DNA from: Lonicera japonica
Lineage: Eukaryota; Streptophyta; Magnoliopsida; Dipsacales; Caprifoliaceae
Length of the DNA stretch: 64,000 nt
Direction of reading: 5' to 3'
Assembly: GCA_021464415.1 (NCBI GenBank)
Contig: CM038465.1
Span: 18,383,839 to 18,447,838 of the forward strand
Both the position numbers and the translations under genes were made by a program. This document shows, piece after piece, positions 34,269-45,500 of this stretch. The notes under the pieces were generated by a model that was not told the DNA's origin, ran no database searches, and saw only the letters and a list, made by a program, of their open reading frames with translations. Within the stretch, counting starts at the first letter, position 1. Every line of letters starts with the position of its first letter.

Positions 34269-35255
34269 ATTTGAATTAAGGTGTTATGTCAGCGCATTTT
34301 TACTCACTAATTTATACATTATTTACTCACTAATTAACACACATTTTTAGACTCCAATGGTTCTTCAACTAATCACTCCTTCGTTACCCATGGCAGTCTT
34401 CAAGTTGCCCCTGAAAAAGGTTAAAAAGTGAGGCCCGCATTATTACTTAGCAAATTTTTCTTGGCTAGCCAAAGTGATCGTTACCTGTGGCTAGGAATTT
34501 AACATCTGACTGCATCTTTGTTAAGCAACAAATCTTCTAACATATACATTGGAGTGGTTATTTATAGCGCTAACCAAACATCTGACACTAACATATAGTT
34601 TAACTTATAGATTGGAGATGCTTCAAGAGTGCGTTTATCTTGTTACATAACTTCAACTGATAAGTCTGAATACTGATGAATGGTTTTGAAATTTTAAAAA
34701 TGAATCTAAAATACTGAGTTGTTTTGATTTTGAATGTCATATACGATGATGTGTTGTTTGTTTGAGCATATCACATATGAATGCTCAACAAATGTTATTT
34801 GGTTCCACCGTAGTTATTACAAACACCACCATTTAGTTGATTTCTTGTTATGAACACCCCCACTTTATCACCAGCACCACCACTCTAATTAAGATGTAAT
34901 TATGTATTAACGTGACAAAAAAAACACCAACTTTGAAACCCTCCGATTCCCTCCCTAATCCCCCTCCTCCTCCTTAAAGAAAGAAAAAGAAAGAACCCAG
35001 ATCTTCCTCTCTATTCTACATATACACACATGTATGTATTCATATATATATATAGATTGAAAAAGAAAAAAAGAAGAAGAAGTTGCAGAACACTCTCCGG
35101 TCACTTGATTCATGTCAAACAAGTTGCAAACGTCCACATTCGATGACAAGCGAGTAGGGTGTAGAAAATTGGTTAACTATGAGTCACTCTATGTCAAGTG
35201 AGTATGTTAAAGTTATCTGCTTGACATCAAGCGAGTATCTTCATTATTAATATTT
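34269..35255. other. Intergenic sequence between the transposon nest and TNL2
   Basis: No gene is seen. A possible small MITE lies at about 34350-34625 (ends 'actccaatggt' and 'attggagatgc'). A cluster of ACAAGCGAGTA-type motifs is at 35143-35240. The 64-codon minus-strand frame at 34955-35149 is low-complexity. Confidence 0.5.
35143..35240. repeat. Direct repeats of the (T)GACA(T)CAAGCGAGTA motif
   Basis: Three spaced copies: GATGACAAGCGAGTA, TATGTCAAGTGAGTA and TTGACATCAAGCGAGTA, about 40-45 bp apart. The core is shared with the inverted repeat at 20437-20514. Confidence 0.65.
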
Positions 35256-36320
35256 TAAACCCTTATTAATCATATTTTTAGTAATTGCTTATTAATTTTT
35301 ACCGAATCTTTTTATTATTTTCTAAACCATAGAAAAAATATAAATTACTTGGGCTCCTTTTTTTATAGACAAATTTAGCGTCCTACTCCTCTGGGCCAGT
35401 GGCTGGGATACACTAATAGGCTACAAGGCTGCAGTCCACTTTAAAACATATTTGCAATTGATGTTTTCCATCTTTCTTTTAGTAATCTAATTAATTAGTT
35501 TTACAATAAAAGTTAGACTTGTTAGTATCACACGTTACATGATAAGATCATGAGAACATGCACGAAGTTATAAGTTAATAGGTGAATCTTTAACAAATTC
35601 ATGTGGTTGTTGGGTTTCACTCGTTTGACACAAAATGATAACGAATCAATTACTGTTTACCCTTAACGAATACGGTCACCGTTAGGCCATTGAATTTTTG
35701 TTTTAATAAAACTAATGTTCATTAAATTAAGAAATGATTTGTACCTATTTTAGTATCTATATATTTGTATCCTTGGTATTTAGTGATTCACTCATCTTAT
35801 TCTAGTGAAAAAAAATATGGATTGTTTATTTTTTAAAAAAAAAATTATTTCCTTTACGGGTACTATCGGATTGTGTTGTGTCACACGACAATAAACCGAC
35901 TCGTATACGAATATAAAATATCACTTGATAGCTTATCGGGTGGTGAAAAAATTCACACAAATTCATTAAGACTCGAAACTAAATTGACACGAACTGGCTC
36001 GTTGACAGGTTTACAATAAAACCCTTCGTATATTAATAATTTTCGGAAAAGATCAATTTTATTACTCTATGGAGGTTATAAATTAATAGAGTATTAGTTA
36101 AAAAAGAATTCTTTTTTTAAATTATTTATTTTTATTAAAGCTGTTTTCCAAGAGATTTTGATTTAAGATAGATGAAGTTGTGCTGAATTATATTTTTTTT
36201 ATGGTAAATTTGGTGGAAGAATAATTCATGTTCTGCGAAAAAAATTGATTACTTTGATGTTGATGAGAAAAATATTAAATAGTGTAGGGTCTATTGGGTA
36301 AATACAAATCAATTATCATT
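35256..36320. repeat. Partial copy of the ~1.9 kb unit upstream of TNL2
   Basis: Matches units A and B from 'attaatcatatttttagtaattgctt' through the alpha block (35598-36040) to 'aatacaaatcaattatcatt'. It then switches directly to TNL2-proximal sequence. The Helitron-bearing middle block (ggagatattggtatcccc onward) is missing here. Confidence 0.8.
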
Positions 36321-36565
36321 ACATATGGCTATAAAAAAAGTCTCCTTTGTACCACCAGAAGTCTTTTTGAATTTGTGGAGCAAATTCACTCTTCCCTGTA
36401 ACAAAAGTGTGTCTGACTTCTCAATAATTGAGTTGAGACTGAGAAGGGCAGGGTAACAGAGATCCAGAAGACGACTTAGCTTAGCTTAGTGAAGTCTTCT
36501 TTTTGCGTCGTTTTGAACTCAATTAATCTAGCATAGCTTAGTTCCAGAAGCAAAAGTAAGTAACA
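36321..36565 (+). promoter_or_regulatory. Putative promoter and 5' leader of TNL2
   Basis: Related to the TNL1 leader (gactgagaagggcag, aactcaattaatctagc, ccagaagcaaaagtaagtaacaATGG), with about 60 extra bases that include a repeated 'agcttagctta'. The segment is short because the unit repeat abuts it. Start-site and TATA assignments are inference. Confidence 0.35.
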
Positions 36566-39500
36566 ATGGTTACCCAAATCAAAGAAGAAGAACCACCCTT
36601 TTCTTCCTCTTCTTATTCGGTGGGGGAGCCTTCTAATAATCATCGTCGTCATGGGTGGAAGTACGACGTATTCTTAAGCTTTCGAGGGGAAGACATTAGG
36701 AAGACTTTCGTTGATCATCTCTACTCTGCTCTCCAGCAGAGAGGGATTTTCACTTTCAAGGACGACGAGAGGTTAGAAAGAGGGAGATCAATAGCACCCG
36801 AACTCCTCAAAGCCATCGAGCTTTCAAGGTTTGCAATTGTAGTTTTCTCCAAAAACTATGCCTCTTCGTCTTGGTGTTTGGACGAGCTTGCCAAGATCAT
36901 GGATTGCCACAACAACAACAACAATAACAAATACATGGCAGCACAATTAACAGTTATCCCGGTCTTCTACGACGTTCAGCCTTCGGATGTACGGAAACAG
37001 GAAGGGCATTTTGGGGAAATGTTTTCCAAACACGATTCTGACAGAGTCCAAATCTGGAGACAAGCTCTTAGAGACGCAGCTAACTTATCTGGCTTGGATT
37101 TGAAGAACGTTGCCAATGGGTAAGTAACTGATAATTATATTTAATTTAATTTCTAATGGTAAAAATAACACACTCAGCTCGCCCACATATATTATCCTAT
37201 TTAGATATGCCACTTAAAACCTCTAATCTTACTTGAATAAATTTTAGACTTAAACTACGGGATCTGGTGATTCAATTACAGTGTCTGATTTATTTTGGGA
37301 ATGTATCTGGTCGATGATTCAAATTCCCAGCAGCACAAACATAGTTTCCAAACTTCAATTACAGTGTTTGATTTAATTTCCCAGCATCAAGTGGGCTCTG
37401 GTTTGCTCTAATACCATAAGCAGAGCCGGGTGTAACTATTTTAAGACCCTCAGTGAAATCCTAAAAGTTGTCATCTTATAATAAATATATTAATTATTAA
37501 ATTTTTATATTAAAAAGTAAATTAATTTTATTTTAATGATAAGAGTTTATATGCCACCTAAAACACATAACAATTGCTAAGAACCATGCAAAAACACTAC
37601 AATTAAATATTTAATTCTCTCATATATTGGTGCCCTTCTAATTCTCTCTTGTAACATGAGTGGATTAAGATTGAATTTTGATAGGAAAAATTAGAGAAGA
37701 GGTCGTTTCCCTACGCATCATTAGGGCTTTGTAAGTTTGAATTTTTTTCCTTGAAAATTTGCTTTATTAATTAAAAATAATAATATATATATATAGAAAT
37801 AAAATATTGGTACCCCTCTTAATTTTTGGGCTCTGGGCAATCGCCCTGCCAGCCCTACCCCAGGCCCAACTCTGACCATATGCCTGCCTCAGGTCCTTCC
37901 TTCCGAGAGATGGATTATCATTTAGGTTCATTGAGCATGAATATAAGATTAAGACTCCTCTGTTATATAGTTTCGTAAGGCTGTGATTTCTTGATATAGG
38001 ATTTACAAATTAACACATCCCTCACTTGTGACAAAATTTTTATCCAAGCCAGTGGACTAATTATAACAAGTGACGTGGAACCCATTACCCATGTAACCAT
38101 TGGGCATGAGACATGGGTGAATAACCTGCATATACTAAACCTACGTCCTTGTGGGTGTAATGCAACTACTTACTAATTTCTCACCTTATGTATAGAAAGT
38201 ATTCTATAAGAAAATAAGCAAATTAAATCGTAGTTGGTCAAGCGACAATAGCATTGACACTACATAGGATATGCTAAATTTGATAAGTTTGTAAATTTAG
38301 TTTTAAGTTTGTTAATGAGCTACACTACACATTATAAAATGAAATAGGATCATATGGACTTCAAGGTCCATAATTTTTGGTTTATTGAGTGTGGGGTCCA
38401 CATTTTATATTTTTTAAACTTCAGGGTCCAAAGTTGATAGATCGGTGAGCCAAAGGTTAACATTTGTTGGTCCACAAAAACTTTTGCTCAAACTTCTAGT
38501 AATACCTTTTATTCATTCACATTAGCCATAACACTCCCACTAAACTCAAAAAACTAACAACTATGGATCCCAAAGTCAACACAAGGATACATGATGGGAT
38601 CTTCCTGCAGTAATTTCGAATTTGCAATTAACTATCGTATGCATATATGATAGAACATCCACATGAATAAGATACTGCTATCAAAGAGAGATGACATAAA
38701 TTACGTGCTATCGGCAAATTGCCTTTAATCCGCAGAGAGCTTGATTTCACTATTGAAATAACTACATTACAATGTAATGAAAAAAATATATAGGCACTCT
38801 TACCCTTAACACTAGTATACCCAATCTCACTTTAGGAAACCAAAGTTTATATAATAAAATCTCTCACCAAATAACTAGAATTCTCTATCTTCTGTTGGTG
38901 CTTAGTATGAGGCAGAAAAACCCCTCTATATGCTCTTCTCTATTTATACACAAAAAATCACCATCTTCAAATTTGGTAAAATTGTATAAATGGAATTAGC
39001 ACAGCTAGCATTTTCCATATATATATATATATATAAGTGTGGCACTCTTGCCTTAATTAACAGGCGAACACCTGTAATTAAGACCTAGAGTGTCACTAAC
39101 TCACCTTAGACTAACTAAAGTAGGTCTACTATAAATAATAAAACAATAAATCCAGGTAAACCACATAACATGGAACAAACAACCATGATACTCATGCAGT
39201 GACGATAATGTAAAGCAGTAACACATCATACATATATATGTAACAGCTGGATATACAAAACATAGAGTTCAACATATACCATAACTTAGGCTAGCCCTGG
39301 CTTGCCATATAAACATGTATATATACAACAAAATGAGTTCATATCAGCGGCCTCTATTTCATTCCCGAGTGTCAACCATTATACCATATCGCTGAGAGAA
39401 TGCCAAGGCTAGGCCGAATCATAGTCATATGAATAAGAATAGGCTTCATTGCCCCACAGAATCATCTGAACATGATACCAATAGAACATCTTTCGGCCCA

Positions 39501-42500
39501 GGGAAGATCATCATCACATTATAATAGAATTGAACCACATGTCCATCAATTTCATATGAATACAATACAAGTGCATTGCCTTTATCTAGATTTTCAGGCT
39601 ACCCACCACTGGCTGTAGACCGCCAACACTTTGCTACCCTCTGGATGTTTAGGGATTTTCAACCTAAAGGCACCAGGTCTCACTTATTTTCACACCGGCA
39701 AGTACAAAACAATATCCATCACCTTCACCATTGAAAGGCCATAATAAAATTATAACTGAATCCATCTCAGGATCATATCACATCCCTCACGTCACGTAGA
39801 ACAATTCCAAAATTCCTATGTCACCACGACCCTCACGTCACGTAGAACAATTTCTCCCGAAGCCAAATCAAATTCCAGAGACTAGATATAGATGAAATTT
39901 AGAGTGAGAAAGTAGAGAAAGCTTCCCTTGTTTCTAGTTTGAAAATGGTGGAAAAAGTGATGAAGAAAGGCTCTGGAATCCTTTAAAATTTGTGCAATCG
40001 ACTTAAAAACAGTCACCTGTTTGGGTCATAACAAGCGCATGTTGAGCCTTAGCAAGCCCCTATCCAACTGAGAGAGCTTCCTGCTCCCAGGTCTTACCCT
40101 AACAGTCGCCTGTTCTTACAAGACATGCGCTTGTTGACTCAAAAACTGCAAATCTCACATTTTAGGACACCAACAACATTTATAGGAAATTCCACACAAA
40201 TGCACTAACCAAAACATAATTTACATTAATATAAGCACATGGAGTTAGAATAAGATTGGCTGGCAAAGGAAACTCTTGGTGGCCAAGGAATTTCTTATTT
40301 TTATTTTTTTTCCTTTTTCCACTAATATTCCAACAATACAATAAAAGAAGATTAAATATGGACTTTAAGTTATCATCCCAAAAAGTTCATCTAGGTTTCT
40401 GCCACTTGGATTACTAATCATTTGTTTGCCACACATGCTCGTGTATATATGATTATATGTTCAATAGGCCAATGATTGAGAAGAATATTTTGCTAACGAG
40501 GCAATATCTTGTGAAGTATGTAGTGAGCTAAGGACTTGACCAACAAATTGTTGCGTAGGGTTTGATAATAATCAATTCTAAAGTAGGATGTTTTAGTCCA
40601 GTGTTTTGTTTGGATAAGAGATCTAATTAGAATACATTTAAGAGTAAACAATGCAATGGGTAACTACACTATTGGGTCAGTTCCATTTTGCCTTTCAAAA
40701 TTTAGAAAGTGCCGATTGAATCATCAAACCTTTAAATCTGGTCAATTTGAGGGTTAAATTGAACAAAATGAAGTAAGGGGCCTCATATTTGTCCATTTCC
40801 ATAAAAACATAGTTTCCCCAATATTATCCTTTTATTCCAGTTCCATAATTTGTACCCTAGCAAAGGTATCGTAGGAACTAATTCACTATCCTATTGACAA
40901 ATCCTCATTGCCGCCATGGTTTGCCCCTTTTCCTCTTTTAGCGACTTTTATTTCTCCAACGCGTTGTCATAGATAAAATGTCTGCATAATATACAATATA
41001 CTAGTGCTTGAGAATGGTCCAATATCACTATTTTAAGTTCTTCTTTTTAAGTGTATGAATATTCACACTTCGAATGGATATTTTTCCAGAATTATTTTTA
41101 GCGACATTTTATATGCATATTTTGTGACAATGTTGATCCATTAAGGATAATTTTGGCAGTGTAATAGCCAAACTCTTTTATGAAAATACCATTGTTGTCA
41201 TACAAGAGTTGGTTTTAGTCATGTACTTGAAACATAATCTTTTGATTAGTGGTATATTTTATGCATACATAATTTTGTTTGTAAGAATGGGTAGCTCTAA
41301 TTCTCATTTTATTGGTAAATATCAAATTAAACTTTTAAAAGAAAAGTTCATTGACAAAGAAAAAAACTTAAAATTATAAATATCATAAGATTTACTTTGC
41401 TAATGTATTTTTTTTTCTTTTATTTTATGGATATCATATAAAACCTTGTAAAAAAAGTCATTCTAAAATAATCATACATATAATGTCGAAATAAATTTTT
41501 TTGGCTGAGTGCCCAAAATTTATAATGGTCGAATATCTCAATTAATCAAGTTTATTATTTAAATGTGGCTAACAAATAAAACCTAATAAAAAAAGTGATT
41601 TTTTTATGTATTTTTAATCCCACTTGAAATAGGATGAACTAATCCCCTCTTGCGTGAGATAGTTATATTTGATTTTTTGTGGGGTAAAAGGTCTATATGT
41701 GGGATTAAGTTTATCCTACATGATTTCCAACCTTGCACCAAATATAAGATATATCCTATCTCCCCCCACCACCAAGCATATGATAGGATAAAATTTCCAA
41801 TCATGTTCCTCCAATATATATATATATATATATTTAGCGCAGCAAACACATCTTGGATGATGTGAAAAGGAAAGGAAAGTGAAACAAAATTTATATTCTT
41901 GCCTTTTTTTACGTGTTTGTATTGCAGGTCAATGATTCTAAAACTTTCCTACAACATTCTCGTAGCAAAATTTTTCATATGAAACACATTCTGCAAAAAG
42001 TGAATGATTTTGAGGAATTAATGGAAACTTATAGAATTATCTATAAGAATATAATTCATTATTGTTAGTATGTAATCATTAATTTCAAACTAATTGTTAT
42101 CATTATATTCAAATACTTAAATCATTAATTTATAAGTAATATTAAAGTTATATTAATATGACTTTTATTGTATTTTCCCTATAATGTACTTGTAGTTATA
42201 ATTTTAAATCTAAATATTTATGCTAATACGAATTATAGAAACTATCTAGTTATTAATTTTGTTACTACATGAAAAAAAATCAAATTAATAATTTTGACAA
42301 AAATAGAGTTGTGTTTGTATATCTAGTAATTTACAAATATTTTTTTCACTTATTATTTATATCGCATTTTTAATGTATTATGGATTTATTTTATCATAAT
42401 AATGATTTTTTATGAACTCTAAGAAAATCATGATCATTTTGTTTTCAATCTTGGTTAATATATCATTGTTTTAATTTGTTGTCAAACAAACAAGTACCTA

Positions 42501-45500
42501 CGTGAAATTCAATTTATTTTCTTTCATTTTACCCTCTAAAGCACGGACACGATATGAGAATCATGTTTCAACGTGATACGCAATTCACAAATTTTTCAAT
42601 TTGTAGGATATGACACATGGAGATATGTATGTTCTTAATTATATATATATATATAATATGAAATAAACATTATAGATATTGAATAATTCGACAAAATGAA
42701 ACTAGTTTGCAACAATAATCCAAATACTCAACATGATCATTATCACCATTCACGACATAATTAAAGCATAAAGCATACAAAGACAAAATTGTTCCATAGA
42801 ATAATAAAAGAAAAAAAAGGGGAATATAGAGATAACAATCATAATCGACTCAATATGAAATTCCCACAATAGATAGGCTTTTCAAATATAGAATAAACCA
42901 TAAGTTTACCTTTTAAATGTCAAAACTAAATTTTAACAAGAGTTAGTTTTTCAATATTCTTGAAAACCTTTTGTGATAGTAATACAATTAATGAACTAAA
43001 AATTGAAATTAATCAATCAATCACAACACAAGGGTTTTTTTATATGGTAAACTCTCAAGTGAGAGTAACATTTACGAAGGCACCTTACCTCAGAACAAAA
43101 TCCACTATTTAAAAGTTTTTATAAGAGTTTAAAAAGGACTAAAGGAATACACAAAGACCCTAATGCACATCCCGCACACACCAACACTAGTAGACTTATC
43201 CGAGATAACCTCACCAACAACAAGAATCAAATATCAAAAAGCTCAACCAAAAATATAAGTATCCATAAGTTTTAGATTTGTAAAGCTTTAGTTTCAAAAG
43301 AATTTTCACAAAAAACAATCCCCAAAAATTAAAAAAGTGTTTACATATATTGAAAATTTACACCATACATTAAAAATAAATCAAGAGATAAGATTGTATC
43401 TAGACAAAAAAACAAGCTATTCACTATATAAAAACACATAAGCACATTAAGAAACACACTTAAGCTCAATAAAACAAATTTAAAAATTCATTTTTAAAAA
43501 ATTTGGAACATATGAAAAATATTCTAAATGGATAATAAAAAATATATCTTCTCTTTTTAGCTCCGCAATATATTTCCTTCTCGGACACGGCTTCGACGTT
43601 TTAAAAAATAATACCGAGGGGTGTGCAATTCTAGACATGAAAGAAGGTCTAGTTTTGACTCGAAATGCTTCAAAATACTGTAGGCCAAAGTATGGAACTT
43701 ACACAATAGACTAAGTTATTTCACTTTGACCCACTGTTAAGTTTCAAAATTTATAAAATACCCCTCCACCGTATCTGATCAACGTGTCGGGATTAAAAAA
43801 TTAATAAAAATTAAACTTGATATTCTCTTATTTGTGTATCGACCGTGTATCGGGATGTATCGCGTATTAGTATGTATCGCCTATTGGGTAAGATTCGTTG
43901 CCTCTGGGAGAGTATTCATGCTTCATAGACTTTACCTAACGTTTCTTGAAATCACTTTCTTGTACAACTTTTCTTACAATTAAACGAACACATAGGCTCT
44001 ATTTGATAACAAGATGAAAAAATAGTAAGAAAAACAATATATTTTGGTGAGAAGTTGGAAAATATAGGAGGATGGAGGACATAAACAAAACAAACATGAG
44101 CATGATATGGAGAACATCTCACCACATGCATCCATCAACTTATTTTCCACCTTCTCACTCAATTTAATTGTTTTTCTTATTATTTTATTTGTTTATCATT
44201 ATATATTTTTATGTTATTTGGTATTAAATCACGCTAGTTTTGTGATTTCCTTAAGTTATGATTGAGTTACTATCAACCTTGTTTTGTGTATAGTTAAATA
44301 AAAGTCATAGATGGCTCTTGAGCAAGAATTACAAAATTCCACTAAACTCAATTTACATTTAACATGTATGATTCTAAAACTTCAGATTTACTTACTTAAC
44401 ATCTTAATGCGAAAAGGTTGAATAATCTATATATTTTGACCGGATCAAGCTATTATATATATAGTTTTTCTTTTTGTTTCTTTAGTTACCATTTTTATTG
44501 ATGAGTGACATGTCATTTCTAATCTACAGGCATGAAGCGAAATGTATCGATATTGTTGTCAAAGAGATTCGGAGTAAATTGCCACACATAATTTCAAGCG
44601 TAGATGAGCCTCTAGTCGGAATGAAGTGTCGTATAGAAGAGGTAACTTCATTGTTGGATGCAGAGTCGAACGCTGTTCGCACTATTGGCATATGGGGATT
44701 GAGTGGAATAGGTAAAACAACTTTAGCAAGAGCCGTTTTCGATAAAATCTCACATCATTTTGAAGTTGCTTGTTTTCTTCATAACATTGGAGAAGTTTCA
44801 AGGAAGGATGGTTTAAAATGTTTGCAGGAGCAACTTCTTTCTAAAACCCTAATGGTAGATGACTTGCAGATAATGAATGTTTATGAAGGAATCAATATAA
44901 GCAAAAGCCTGCGCTTTAAATGTGTTCTTCTTGTTCTTGATGATGTCGATCATTTAGACCAATTAGAAGTGTTAGCTGGAACGCATTGCTTGTTTGGTCC
45001 CCGGAGTAGAATTATCATAACAACAAGTGATAGGCATTTGCTTGTTGCACATGGAGTGGATGAATCATATGAGGCGAGATTATTAAATGACAGTGAAGCT
45101 ATTCAGCTATTTAGTTGGAAGGCCTTTAAGGATATTCGTCCTACAGATGATTTTGCGAGCCTCTCAGATCAAGTAATACACTTTGTTGGTGGCCTTCCTT
45201 TAGCTCTTAAAGTATGGGGTTCCACACTATGTGGTGAAAACTTTGCGTTTTGGAATGCTTTATTGGAAAAACTAAGCAAAGAAGGCCCGGATGGCGATAT
45301 TCTTAAAAAACTTAAAATAAGTTTTGATGTTTTAGATAAGAAAGTGCAAGAAGCCTTCCTAGATATTGCATGTTTCTTCGAAGGACAGGAGAAAGAACAT
45401 GTATCAAGAATACTCGACAGTTGTGATTTTTACCCGGATTATTCTATACCTATTCTCGTTCATAGATCGTTGATATATGTTTCAAAAAAAAATAAACTTT

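Larger units (their letters stand above)
37120..44529 (+). other. Intron 1 of TNL2
   Basis: 7.4 kb, against 4.3 kb in TNL1, with identical splice-site surroundings. The extra length comes from insertions at 37419-37874, about 38270-40400 and about 42475-44140. The rest aligns with the TNL1 intron. The minus-strand frames at 41604-41849 and 43980-44162 are not conserved and not called. Confidence 0.85.

Noticed and set aside
34350..34625. Possible MITE with ends like actccaatgg
   Set aside because: End similarity is only about ten bases and no target duplication was found; too weak for a firm call.
41604..41865. Overlapping frames on both strands in TNL2 intron 1
   Set aside because: AT-rich, cross a TA microsatellite, and not conserved in the matching part of TNL1 intron 1.
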